Assembly (NCBI RefSeq): GCF_000931935.2
Contig: NZ_AZAC01000016.1
Span: 1-64,000 of the forward strand
Direction: 5' to 3'
Length of the DNA stretch: 64,000 bases
Origin: Dethiosulfatarculus sandiegensis
GTDB taxonomy: Bacteria > Desulfobacterota > Desulfarculia > Desulfarculales > Desulfarculaceae
The notes beneath the pieces were generated by a model. That model did no database searches. It saw only the letters and a list, made by a program, of their open reading frames with translations, and was not told the DNA's origin. Of the stretch, positions 1 to 8,408 are shown one piece after another; position 1 is the first letter of the stretch; each line of letters starts with the position of its first letter. The position numbers and the translations under genes are program-made.

Positions 1-409
1 AAATCAGGTCGGGCGAAACCTGGACTGCGTATAGCTCCTTGAGATGTGACTGGATTTCCCGGACCGTCATGCCTCGGGCATACAAGGAAATGATCTTGTC
101 GTCAAAGCCGTCGAAATGGCGCTGGCCCTTTTTGATCAACTGAGGTTCGAAGCTGCCGTCGCGGTCGCGGGGGACTGACAACTCTATTTCGCCACCGCTT
201 GACTTCACCCGCTTTTTGCCGTGGCCGTTTCGGGTGTTGCCGCTTTTGGCTTCCGGCTTCTTACCTTTCTCGCACCCCAGGTGGTGCGTAAGCTCCGCTC
301 CAAGCGCCTTCTCAACCAGGGCCTTCTTCAGCTCTTGGAATATTCCGTTTTCTCCCAACAGGTCTTCGGGCTTCTCATAGCCCTTGAGCAACTCATCCTT
401 GGTAGCCAT
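1..409 (-). CDS. IS256-family (mutator-type) transposase, N-terminal part
   Basis: The first 136 residues are present, starting MATKDELLKGYEKPEDLL, and the gene runs off the left edge. The segment has the family's N-terminal layout. An acidic helical start is followed by the conserved stretch ending HHLGC (around residues 58-62), then a Gly/Asn/Lys-rich SGNTRNGHGKK segment. After that come the IELSVPRDRDGSFEPQL block and the FDDKIISLYARGMTVREI helix. The DDE catalytic residues would lie in the missing part, so activity cannot be judged. The reading frame is open throughout what is visible. The start is the ATG at 409, just inside the terminal repeat. Confidence 0.93.
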   Translation of the reverse strand, partial: MATKDELLKGYEKPEDLLGENGIFQELKKALVEKALGAELTHHLGCEKGKKPEAKSGNTRNGHGKKRVKSSGGEIELSVPRDRDGSFEPQLIKKGQRHFDGFDDKIISLYARGMTVREIQSHLKELYAVQVSPDLI

Positions 410-455
410 TGTGTGTACTCCTCCGATTAAGGGGTGATTATCTCACAATTGGCTC

Positions 456-482
456 CATACACGAAATTCCTGACACTCCTCC
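456..482. repeat. Terminal inverted repeat of the IS256-family element
   Basis: Read on the minus strand, this stretch contains GTGTCAGGAATTTCGTGTA, the form typical of IS256-group ends. It lies about 45 bp upstream of the transposase start. The partner repeat is outside the window, so the exact outer base is uncertain by one or two positions. Confidence 0.7.
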
Positions 483-518
483 ATAAACGGCCCTTTGGCT
501 TGGAAAAACCAGTCGGTT

Positions 519-1514
519 CTACTTGACTTCTCTGACCTTCTGCAAAAGGGCGGTCTGCTTGGCTTCCTTGGCCAGTTCGTCCTGCAGGGGAGCGAACAGC
601 TTGATAAAGGCAGCCTTGTCAACATCGTTGACCTTCACGCCGTGTTTTTCCACCAGGATCTTCAGCTTGTCGGTGTCAGCCTTGCGGCCGCCGGCGGTAA
701 TCATTTTGCCGGCCTCTGCGGCCACTTCTTCCACCAGCTTCTGGAGGTCCTTGGGCAGCCTCTTGTAGGAGACCATGCTCATGGAGATATGGGAGACCAT
801 GAACTGGTGCTGGGTCTTGCTGTGGTAAGGGGCCACTTCGTAGTAACGGCTGCCAAAGTAACCGCTGATTGAACTCTCAAAGCAGTTCACAACGCCGGTC
901 TGCATGGCGGAGTAGATTTCTTTCCAGGGAAGAGGGCTGGGCAGTGCGCCGGTGGCGGCCCAGATCTTGCTGACGATGGGGTTGCCGGGAACCCTCATTT
1001 TCATGCCGCTCATGTCTTCGGGTTTGACAATGGGCTTTAAGTTGTTGGAGCAGTTGCGCACGCCGCCGCCGCCCAGGGCCATAAGCTTCAGGTTCAGCTT
1101 GCGGTCCTGATAAGACTTGGCAATGTACTTGAACACGGGGCTGTTCACGTCGGTGGCCTTGTAGAATTTGTCATAGTCGGCGAAGAGGTAGGGCAGGCTG
1201 AAAAGCTGGAACTCAGGAACAAAAACCGCGGCCGGAGAGGTGCCGCCGACGACCATGTCGATGGTGCCCATACGCATTTCATCGATGGTGGTCTGGTCGC
1301 TGCCCAGGCTGGAAGAGGCATGCACCGTAAGTTTGATCTGGCCGTTTGATTTCTCGGCCAAAGTTTTGGCCATGAATTTGGCCGCATCGATCCAGGGGTG
1401 AGGAGCGCTCACCACAGTGGCCAAGCGCATTTTATAGGTCTTGGCCATGGCCGGGGCCGCCAGCATACTGAGAGCGAGCACAGCGGCGATAATCACTAGG
1501 GTCGATCTTTTCAT
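519..1514 (-). CDS. dctP: TRAP transporter substrate-binding protein, DctP family
   Basis: Periplasmic solute receptor of a tripartite (TRAP) transporter, 331 residues and normal for DctP. The ATG at 1514 is preferred because it has a GAGG ribosome site just upstream and is followed directly by a clean signal peptide (MKRSTL, hydrophobic core, cleavage after AMA). An upstream in-frame start at 1607 would bury this signal. The DctP core is recognisable from the SSSLGSDQTTIDEMRMGTID block, the LPYLF motif and the MKMRVPGNPI stretch with the substrate-carboxylate arginine. No DctQ or DctM membrane gene is beside it. The leftward neighbour is an IS256 end, so the membrane genes may lie beyond it. 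The ligand is probably an organic or keto acid; it cannot be named. Confidence 0.92.
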   Translation of the reverse strand: MKRSTLVIIAAVLALSMLAAPAMAKTYKMRLATVVSAPHPWIDAAKFMAKTLAEKSNGQIKLTVHASSSLGSDQTTIDEMRMGTIDMVVGGTSPAAVFVPEFQLFSLPYLFADYDKFYKATDVNSPVFKYIAKSYQDRKLNLKLMALGGGGVRNCSNNLKPIVKPEDMSGMKMRVPGNPIVSKIWAATGALPSPLPWKEIYSAMQTGVVNCFESSISGYFGSRYYEVAPYHSKTQHQFMVSHISMSMVSYKRLPKDLQKLVEEVAAEAGKMITAGGRKADTDKLKILVEKHGVKVNDVDKAAFIKLFAPLQDELAKEAKQTALLQKVREVK

Positions 1515-1628
1515 TTTTTTCCTCTTTGGAATTTGGTTTATGCAAAAGAGCCCTTTACCCATGCGGGGATATCTCCCCAAGGGCCACTTCCTTGGTTTTG
1601 CAACCACCTTGGAAAAGTGGTCAGCCTT

Positions 1629-1671
1629 ATAAGAAAATGGCTTTTGCCCCGGTTAAGGGACAAAAGCCATT
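1629..1671 (-). terminator. Rho-independent terminator of the URO-D-like gene
   Basis: An 11-bp perfect stem (1636-1646 with 1661-1671), extended by C/G pairs towards the loop, lies five bases beyond the stop of the 1676-2665 gene. On the minus strand it is followed by TTTTCTT. It separates that gene from dctP, so dctP is probably driven by its own promoter or by read-through. Confidence 0.8.
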
Positions 1672-1675
1672 AAAC

Positions 1676-2665
1676 TTACTTATTTTCCACGGCCATTCTG
1701 GCTGCGTAATAGTTGATTTCCGGAGTCAGGGGAGCCGCCACGCAACCGGGTCCGATCATCAGGCCGGTCCGGCTGGCGTCGGCCACTGCCTCGGCCACAT
1801 GGGCCTGGACCTCGGCCGGAGAGGCCTTGGCCAAGACGCCGTTTTCGTTAATGCCGCCCAACAGGCACTTGTCGGTGAGTTTCCTGGCTTCGCCCAGGCT
1901 CGGGGGCACCCAACGGTCATGCCAGTTCAGGCAATTGGCCGGATAGTTGGCCAAGGTGTCGAACATGACGTTTTCGCCGTGCATGTGGCAGACGTTGAAG
2001 AAGGTATCGTCCTTAAAGGCGTCAAAGAGCATGAGGTCGTATTTTTCACCGAACTCGGCATGGTCTTCAGGGGTCATAAGGTCTGTAGCGGAGCACTGGG
2101 TGGCAAAGAAGAACCCGCTCACGCCGGCTTCAATATTGGCCTTGATGAAGTTGACGCTGGTTTCGGTCAGCGCCTTGAGGGCCTGGTGAAAAAGCTTGGG
2201 ATCTTTCTTCAGATCCTCAAATATTCTGTCGCCGCCTAATTTACGGGCGGTGGTCAGGGGGCTGAAGATGGTCTGGATAAAGGGCACATCGTCACCCACC
2301 AAGTTGTAAACGTGCTGAGCCAGCTGCACCTGCTTGCCGTAGGTTCCGTAGGTGCCGCCCAAGGGCTCGATCTTGCCCCAGTCGGAAATATCCTTGATGC
2401 CGAACTCGTCAATAATGGCGGGATCGTTGGGCTGGCAGAAAAATTTGATTTTCGCGCCGAAGTCCTGGGTGGTGTAAAGGCCAAAGGGCATGAGCTTGAT
2501 AAAGTCAAAGTCATACTCTTTCTGCACTGCCACCTGATGTTCAGCCAGGCTGCGGGGATCTTGGTCCAGATGAGGATAATGGAGCCACACGCTCATGGGA
2601 AGGCGGTCTACTTCCTCTTTATTCAGCGCGGCCTTGACTCGCTCGACCTTGGTCATTTTCTCCAT
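1676..2665 (-). CDS. Uroporphyrinogen decarboxylase (URO-D) superfamily protein
   Basis: 329 residues with the URO-D TIM-barrel signatures: N-terminal TKVERVKAALNKEEVDRLP, a central FFFATQCSATDLMTPEDHAEF stretch and a C-terminal GGIN segment followed by GPGCVAAPLTPEINYYAARM. Members of this branch in anaerobes are usually corrinoid- or coenzyme-dependent methyltransferases, not heme enzymes. A possible zinc site is formed by CHMH in the second half and the cysteine of GPGC. The start at 2665 has GGAG nine bases upstream. The gene lies between an FCD-type regulator upstream and dctP downstream, which suggests a regulated catabolic unit for an imported compound. The reaction itself is not determined. 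True HemE activity is unlikely given the context. Confidence 0.82.
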   Translation of the reverse strand: MEKMTKVERVKAALNKEEVDRLPMSVWLHYPHLDQDPRSLAEHQVAVQKEYDFDFIKLMPFGLYTTQDFGAKIKFFCQPNDPAIIDEFGIKDISDWGKIEPLGGTYGTYGKQVQLAQHVYNLVGDDVPFIQTIFSPLTTARKLGGDRIFEDLKKDPKLFHQALKALTETSVNFIKANIEAGVSGFFFATQCSATDLMTPEDHAEFGEKYDLMLFDAFKDDTFFNVCHMHGENVMFDTLANYPANCLNWHDRWVPPSLGEARKLTDKCLLGGINENGVLAKASPAEVQAHVAEAVADASRTGLMIGPGCVAAPLTPEINYYAARMAVENK

Positions 2666-2770
2666 TGTTGCTTGCTCCGATTTTGAAAAGGTATCTGTAG
2701 TTTTATCGGCAATGCCCCGAGGCTTTCGGCCCGGGACCTTGTCAGCTGTAAAGGCTTATGAAACGGCCTT

Positions 2771-3388
2771 TTAGTTGGCTGCGGTCATCTCGTCCATGGA
2801 GACCTTGATGTGTTCGGTTCCCGCGGCGCGCAGACGAAGCTCGTCCTGTTCTTCAATGGCCTTGATAATCTCAAAGTGCTCAATGAAGAATTTGTCTTTT
2901 TGTATTTGCGCGGGCAGGGTGAGCCAGAATCTTAAATATTGGTGCAGCATATTGGTCAGCTGGGTGTAAAGTTGCTCGTTGTGGGTCTCGGCATAGAGAA
3001 GATTGTGAAACTTGGAATCCATGCGGACAATGTCTTTGTTGACCACCGCATCATCTAAGGTCAAGATTTCTTCTTTTATCCCCTGGAGTTTTTCTTTGCC
3101 CTCCGGACTCATGCGGTACATGGCCCAGATATTGGCCTGGGGTTCAATAACAGCCCTGATCTCGGTTATCTCCCGCATGCGGTTAATGGTCAGGGGGCTG
3201 ACCACAAAATGAGAACCGTGACGCACCACCCAGCCTTCTACTTCCAGCTTATTCAGGGCTATCACCACCGGAGTGCGGCTGACCCCGTATTTTTTAGCCA
3301 GCTCCACCAGGTTTAAGGTGCTCTCAGGCTTTAGATCCAACCAGATGATCTGGTGACGCATATCTGAGAAGATATCAACTGGATTCAT
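2771..3388 (-). CDS. GntR-family transcriptional regulator, FCD (FadR/VanR-like) type
   Basis: 205 residues. The N-terminal winged helix (about residues 8-72) has the GntR recognition pattern LVELAKKYGVSRTPVVIALNKLE. It is followed by an all-helical FCD ligand domain from about 85 onward. FCD metal/ligand residues are visible: RAVIEPQANIWA, MDSKFHNLLYAETHNEQL and EHFEIIKAIEEQD carry the expected Asp/His positions. Such proteins repress catabolic genes until an organic acid binds. It is upstream of, and co-directional with, the URO-D-like gene and dctP and probably controls them. Start at 3388; a ribosome site is weak (GGTGG, 7 bases upstream). Confidence 0.88.
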   Translation of the reverse strand: MNPVDIFSDMRHQIIWLDLKPESTLNLVELAKKYGVSRTPVVIALNKLEVEGWVVRHGSHFVVSPLTINRMREITEIRAVIEPQANIWAMYRMSPEGKEKLQGIKEEILTLDDAVVNKDIVRMDSKFHNLLYAETHNEQLYTQLTNMLHQYLRFWLTLPAQIQKDKFFIEHFEIIKAIEEQDELRLRAAGTEHIKVSMDEMTAAN

Positions 3389-3895
3389 AGCTTAACCACC
3401 TTTGTTCTCCTGGCAAGTCTCACTGACATACCGCATCTGATAAATTCTGAATAACGATTAAATTAATTCGCAAATGCAGAAAATGTGCACTTGCTTAATT
3501 CAGAATGAATTTACAATGCATCCATTGCGTCGTTTTGTCAAGAGACTCGCCGCATAAGATTTGTAAAAAAATGATAAAAATTTCAATCTTAAAAAATATT
3601 AAGTCATTTCCATAGGTTAAAATTAAATAAACCCATGGGAATGATTATATTTATCTGAAGTTTTCTTTCACCTTTTAAGTTGGATTATTTATTCAACACC
3701 TGGCTCTGTTGGGCAATTGTTACAGAAAACCAGGAATTAATATTGAGAAAAAAACCGCAGGCGATCACCCCCTCCCAAAAAACTATTGGGTGCAGACGAA
3801 GTGGTTTCTGAATTTTGTTTGATTTGATAAGAGCCAATTCTATCAAATAAAACTATTTAGTGAAACTAACAGACAGGGGATAGAGTGGACGCCTA
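3389..3895. other. AT-rich intergenic region upstream of the FCD regulator
   Basis: About 500 bp with no supportable gene. It must hold the promoter of the minus-strand regulator. A widely spaced inverted repeat is present: AAATTCTGAAT at 3442-3452 and ATTCAGAAT at 3498-3506. A second exact 8-bp dyad (ATTTGATA at 3822-3829, TATCAAAT at 3841-3848) lies near the other end. Either could be a regulator site; neither has independent support. Confidence 0.4.
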
Positions 3896-3928
3896 CAAAA
3901 AAACCGGGCTGATAAAAATCAACCCGGA
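3896..3928 (-). terminator. Rho-independent terminator of the transporter/HEAT/cNMP gene
   Basis: A hairpin with arms at 3904-3913 and 3918-3927 (CCGGG/CCCGG core) is followed on the minus strand by a run of seven T residues. It lies about 75 bp beyond the stop codon at 4001. Confidence 0.85.
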
Positions 3929-4000
3929 AAAATTTTGCATTCTTAAGAATAAGTCTTTTTATTGATCAGGGCCCATTCCACCAAGTCCTGCTCGGAATAA

Positions 4001-7000
4001 CTATTGGCTGCAGGCCTCCAGCCGTTTGATGGTTCCATGCAGATTGCGGATGCGGCGGCTGAGTTCCTTGCAGATCTGAAGGGCCACCTGGGGAAATTCT
4101 CGCACTGTTTCAGAGAACTCTCTTTTGTGCAGAACCAGAAGGCCCGTGTCCTCCTGGGCCGTGACAGTGGCTGAACGCAACTGGTCCTCGAAAAGGGCCA
4201 TTTCGCCAAAGTATTCCCCGGCCATGGCAGTGTCTATCTCCACCTGCCTGCCGTCGTCAGCCTGTTTTTTGACTGCCACCTTGCCGGAGATGATCAAGAA
4301 CATGGTTTCGCCTTCTTCTCCCTCCACTACTATATTCTGACCTGCCTTGACCCGTTCTTCCTCGGTAATACTGGCAATGGCTGAGAGCTCCTGAATGGTG
4401 AGGCCGCTGAAAATATCCATGCCTTTGAGCAGAAGTATTTTGTCTGAAAGGGTTATGGGCTGCGACATGTCCTTCTCCTTTAGGGGCAATTCCTTATACC
4501 CGGCATCCAATAGTCGTGTGGCCATTTCCCTTACCCTGGGGTTATCCGAATCGGCCAGTTCCTTTATCTTATCTTGGAAGCCAAAGGCGGAAATTTCCCG
4601 GTCTTGTGCAATGACGCATAAAATCAGGTACTGGATGAGCCAGTCATTTTGTTCCAGCAGTTTGTTAAAAACTTGGCCATCGCCTGTACGCGGCATGGCT
4701 ATTTTAAATTGTCTTTTGGCAACTTCGATGCATTCATTTACATTGTGATCTTCCAAAAGCGGCAACATGGCCGTGGAAAGATAGGATCCCACCATTGATT
4801 CCAGGGCCTCCACCGCATTGGAGCGCAGCTTGGCATTGGCCGAACTCAATCCCCTCATTATTATGCGCATCTGGGAGGAGTCTTCTTCCTGAGTGGCCAG
4901 AACCCTGAGGATATTCTCCACCCTGGCTGTTTTTTTGGCCAGAAGGTGGTCTTGTAAAAGACTGATCATGGGGTTTTTCGCTATTTTTGCCAAGGCCTGG
5001 GCATACACCAGATTGAAATAGGCGCGGTTTAAGTTTTCCCTGGCATAGGCCATGATATCCAGGTCGCTGACCTGCATGTTCTCCAAAAGGGAGAAAAGTG
5101 CGCTTCTGATGCCCCGGTTCGGCAGGGTGAGGGACTCTATAAGTATGCCCACATGCTGGGTGGGGGCGTCTTTCAGTTTGCGTTGGGCCAGGCTGCGCAA
5201 CTCTTCCGATTCACCGCCCAGAAGATTTACCATGGTGCGCACGGATTGATCATCCGAAAGAGTGTAGTCGTCCAAAACCTCCAGCGGGACTGTTTGGGGC
5301 TCGGTCTCCAGCCCGGTGCGGATCAATTCCTGCAAGTTGGGAGCCTCAAGACGGTTCAAGGCCATGAAGATGTAGCTTGTCACCTCCTGGTCCTTTTCTT
5401 GTTTCAGCATTTCTCCCAATTTATATAGATATGATTTGTCTCCGGATTCTCCCGCGGCCAGGGCTCCGGCGCATTTTTCCATGCATTCTTCAGAAGCCAG
5501 CCATTTGTTGATCATGGGTCTGTAAGAATCCGGATCATTGGCGTATAGGCCGTGCATGGCCTGGGCCTTGACCCAAACGTCATCTGACTCGGAATATAGT
5601 TTTTTAAGGAAGTCGCCGCTTACTGAAAGCGGCATGCGTGAGGCAGTTCGGGCCAAGGCGGCGTTTAGAGTGGGTTTGTCCGGATCATAAAGCCTATCAA
5701 ACACGCTAATGGCTTGGTCATCGGCTTCCCGGGTCAGCAACTCCAATAGGCCTATTTGAGTGGTCCCGTTTTTCTGGGGAATAATTTCAAGCAGGGTCTG
5801 GTTCAGATCTTCCACCCCCTGCTCCTTCATCATGCGCGCATACCATACACAGGTTTTCCCGGTGGCTCTGCGGCAGGCAGAGGCCAGGGAAACCTGAGCC
5901 CCCTTGTCCTTGAACAACTGGCCTACGTCATCGGCTTCCAGTGACTTGAGATCCACCACCTTGTCCGAGACCAGGCCCAACAGAACATTGGAATAGACCT
6001 TCTTAAGCCATATCGAGGTCATTACCCAGCCTGCACCGCAAATTATGCCGGCTATGGAAAGATATTTGGGATGAAGAATTCCTTCAGCAAGCAGAATAAT
6101 ACCGCTGCCGGTCAAGATGCCGACCCTGACCACCGTGCCCCGTAAAAATGGGCGCACCAATGGCTGCAGCTCCGAGGGGAATAGCCCCAGTAAAATCGCC
6201 CTGGCCGGGTTATTTATGGTCACCTTGAGCACCTGGGTGGAGATGCGCGCGTATATGGCCGAACCCACTCCAAAATTCAGCAAGAAGGATAAGAAGGCGA
6301 GCACATAGTTGGCCGGGTGGAACATGAGCGCCACCGGAAGGCCCCATCTGGAGTAAATTTTGCCCACAAAAAGCAGAATCACCAGGCTGATAATATTCAG
6401 CACACCCCTGAAGTAACCAAAGAAGTTCAGCATTCCGCCTTCCGTGGTAAAGGCTTCGTTAACTGCGTAGTTAAATTGGTAGTTCAGGATGGGGATCATG
6501 ATATTGGGCAGGAGCGTAAGCAATATCAGGATCTTCAAGAGAGTCGACTTCTTGGCCATGGGCAGGATTTTTTTTATCTCCTGCTTGAAGCTGGTCTTTT
6601 TCTTGGCCTTTCTCGCGGTCCTCTCCGGCAAGGCCAGGGTGGGAAAGACTGTGTTCATGCGCCAGACAATGGTCGCGGCCATGCAGGTGCTCACCAGATA
6701 GGCGACCATCAGGTTGTTTAAGTTTATGAGGTCTGCCAGGGCCGGGGTGCCAAAGCTGCCGATTATTCCGCCCAAAACACCGCCTGCGGTGATCAGCGGA
6801 AAAAGACGCTTGGACTGGCGGGTGTTGAAAAGGTCATTGGCCAAAGACCAGAAAATCAGCCCTAAAAGGGCCTCATATTGGGATTTGAGCAGAAACAGGA
6901 CCGGGTAAACAAAATCCAGGCCGGTCCCCACCACAAAGCGCAGGCCGAATACCGATACGCCGCAGAATATAAGCAGATAGCCCAAGAGCCGTGCGCTCGG

Positions 7001-7234
7001 CATTTTGCGCATTACACCTGCGATCATGCCCATTATGACAAAGGTCACGATGGAGTTGGCCGCATAGACTACGGGCAGGTACTCCACGCCAAAGCGTTTC
7101 AGAAAAGTGGTTTCGGCAAAGTTGTTGAGGAGTATGTTCGATGTGCGGATCAGGAACAAAAGGCCCGCTGTCCAGAGGAAAACAGCGATCTCCTGTTTTT
7201 GGATTTTGAGCCATTTGTTTAGAAAAGAATTCAT
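4001..7234 (-). CDS. Fusion protein: ADP/ATP-carrier-like membrane domain, HEAT repeats and C-terminal cNMP-binding domain
   Basis: 1077 residues. Residues about 1-420 are a polytopic membrane domain with roughly 11-12 hydrophobic segments. It resembles nucleotide (Npt/Tlc-type) carriers and MFS proteins, for example in its SKRLFPLITAGGVLGGIIGS stretch. Residues about 430-900 are helical, HEAT-like repeats with recurring short paired helices. Residues about 925-1045 are a cyclic-nucleotide-binding domain. Its phosphate cassette, GEYFGEMALFEDQLRSATV, keeps the Glu, Arg and Ala positions used by true cNMP binders. A short basic helix ends the protein. GGAG sits five bases before the ATG. It stands alone between an intergenic region and the peptide importer. 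The likely role is membrane transport or sensing gated by a nucleotide; the substrate is unknown. Confidence 0.85.
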   Translation of the reverse strand: MNSFLNKWLKIQKQEIAVFLWTAGLLFLIRTSNILLNNFAETTFLKRFGVEYLPVVYAANSIVTFVIMGMIAGVMRKMPSARLLGYLLIFCGVSVFGLRFVVGTGLDFVYPVLFLLKSQYEALLGLIFWSLANDLFNTRQSKRLFPLITAGGVLGGIIGSFGTPALADLINLNNLMVAYLVSTCMAATIVWRMNTVFPTLALPERTARKAKKKTSFKQEIKKILPMAKKSTLLKILILLTLLPNIMIPILNYQFNYAVNEAFTTEGGMLNFFGYFRGVLNIISLVILLFVGKIYSRWGLPVALMFHPANYVLAFLSFLLNFGVGSAIYARISTQVLKVTINNPARAILLGLFPSELQPLVRPFLRGTVVRVGILTGSGIILLAEGILHPKYLSIAGIICGAGWVMTSIWLKKVYSNVLLGLVSDKVVDLKSLEADDVGQLFKDKGAQVSLASACRRATGKTCVWYARMMKEQGVEDLNQTLLEIIPQKNGTTQIGLLELLTREADDQAISVFDRLYDPDKPTLNAALARTASRMPLSVSGDFLKKLYSESDDVWVKAQAMHGLYANDPDSYRPMINKWLASEECMEKCAGALAAGESGDKSYLYKLGEMLKQEKDQEVTSYIFMALNRLEAPNLQELIRTGLETEPQTVPLEVLDDYTLSDDQSVRTMVNLLGGESEELRSLAQRKLKDAPTQHVGILIESLTLPNRGIRSALFSLLENMQVSDLDIMAYARENLNRAYFNLVYAQALAKIAKNPMISLLQDHLLAKKTARVENILRVLATQEEDSSQMRIIMRGLSSANAKLRSNAVEALESMVGSYLSTAMLPLLEDHNVNECIEVAKRQFKIAMPRTGDGQVFNKLLEQNDWLIQYLILCVIAQDREISAFGFQDKIKELADSDNPRVREMATRLLDAGYKELPLKEKDMSQPITLSDKILLLKGMDIFSGLTIQELSAIASITEEERVKAGQNIVVEGEEGETMFLIISGKVAVKKQADDGRQVEIDTAMAGEYFGEMALFEDQLRSATVTAQEDTGLLVLHKREFSETVREFPQVALQICKELSRRIRNLHGTIKRLEACSQ

Positions 7235-7402
7235 TAATACTCCAAATAGCCGATTATATCCATTTGGACTTTATCGCAGACTGCTCAGTAAAGAGCTGGG
7301 CTTTGCCTGCCGGCGAGCTGTTATCGTTGCCTTCTTACGGCTGGTGACTATAGCTTAAATCAATTTGAGCCAGGTATAAAAACACTAAATACCTTGCGCA
7401 GG

Positions 7403-8392
7403 TTATTGGGTGGATGCCAAATAACAGGCCGTATAATGGCCTTCCCTGACCTGACGCCACTCAGGGGCGGCTTTGTCGCATTTGCCCGTCACGGAGCGGA
7501 CGCACCTGCTGAAAAATACGCAGCCTTCAGGAGGCTGGGCCACGGATTTTTCCAAAAGGGTGTTGTGCCGGTACTTGTCCGAAGCCGTTCCGAATTTGGG
7601 CGTGGCGTCCAAAAGGGCCATTGTGTAGGGGTGGCATGGATTTTCAATAACCTCCCTGCAGGGCCCCTGTTCCACTATATTGCCTTTATAAATTACCGCT
7701 ATGCGATCGCAGAGATAACGGGCCGCAGCCAGAGAGTGTGTAATGAATAAAATAGCAGTCTGATATTGTTTTCGCATAGTTAGGAGGATTTCAAAGATCT
7801 GGGCGGAATATGAGGCATCCAGCATTGAAGTTGGTTCATCCGCCACCAGGCAATTGGGCCCCAGGATCATGGCCCTGGCGATGGCCACCCTTTGGCGCTG
7901 ACCACCGCTTAACTGATGGGGAAAACGATAGACAAAGTCCCTGGCCGGGGAAAGACCCACCTGGTCCAAAATTGATACAACCAGGTTTTCCCTTTCATGG
8001 GCATTGCCCATTTTATGAGTGACTAAAGGTTCGGCCACGCTGTCCAGTATGGAGATCTGGGGATTTAAGGACTGGTAGGGGTCTTGAAAAACCATCTGCA
8101 CCATGCGCCGGTATTTCTTGAACTCGGAGGCTGAAACTCCGGTTACTTGGCGGCCTTCCAGAAAAAGGTCGCCTGCGTCCAGGTCTTCCAGCCCCACGAT
8201 CACCCTGCCGCAGGTGGTTTTCCCGCTGCCGGATTCACCCACCAGGCCAAAGATTTCGCCTTTATCAAGATTCAGGTTCACCTGGTTTAAGGCCACCACC
8301 TCGCTTTTGCCCTTGCCGTATTTTCCGCCTTTGGTGCGAAAAATTTTGCTGGCATTTAAAAGCTTTACTATTGTCTGGCTTTCAGGGGGCAT
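7403..8392 (-). CDS. Peptide/nickel-type ABC importer ATPase (DppF/OppF-like)
   Basis: 329 residues. It has Walker A GLVGESGSGKTTCGR, Q-loop FQDPYQSLNP, signature LSGGQRQRVAIARA, and Walker B with ADEPTSMLD. The C-terminal oligopeptide-transporter extension has four cysteines or near-cysteines (VFFSRC, GKCDKAAPEW) typical of OppF/DppF; in some members these carry an Fe-S cluster. It is the last gene of a five-gene minus-strand operon, 16 bp after the paralogous ATPase gene. The two ATPases would form the heterodimer that powers the permease pair. The substrate is a dipeptide, oligopeptide or nickel complex; the sequence does not decide. Confidence 0.93.
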   Translation of the reverse strand: MPPESQTIVKLLNASKIFRTKGGKYGKGKSEVVALNQVNLNLDKGEIFGLVGESGSGKTTCGRVIVGLEDLDAGDLFLEGRQVTGVSASEFKKYRRMVQMVFQDPYQSLNPQISILDSVAEPLVTHKMGNAHERENLVVSILDQVGLSPARDFVYRFPHQLSGGQRQRVAIARAMILGPNCLVADEPTSMLDASYSAQIFEILLTMRKQYQTAILFITHSLAAARYLCDRIAVIYKGNIVEQGPCREVIENPCHPYTMALLDATPKFGTASDKYRHNTLLEKSVAQPPEGCVFFSRCVRSVTGKCDKAAPEWRQVREGHYTACYLASTQ

Positions 8393-8408
8393 GGTCTAAA
8401 AAAACCTC

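Larger units (their letters stand above)
1..482 (-). mobile_element. IS256-family insertion sequence, one end only
   Basis: A mutator-type transposase gene reads leftwards out of the window. It is preceded by a typical IS256-type terminal repeat at about 456-482, so only the transposase-start end of the element is present. The right end lies outside, and a target duplication cannot be checked. The element sits 37 bp beyond the stop codon of the TRAP binding-protein gene, where a dctQ/dctM pair might be expected, so it may have split that transporter operon. The placement is seen; the split is inference. Confidence 0.85.

Noticed and set aside
3704-3730. GGCTCTGTTG as an insertion-sequence end
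   Set aside because: Only about ten bases resemble IS6-type ends, with no partner repeat, transposase or target duplication.
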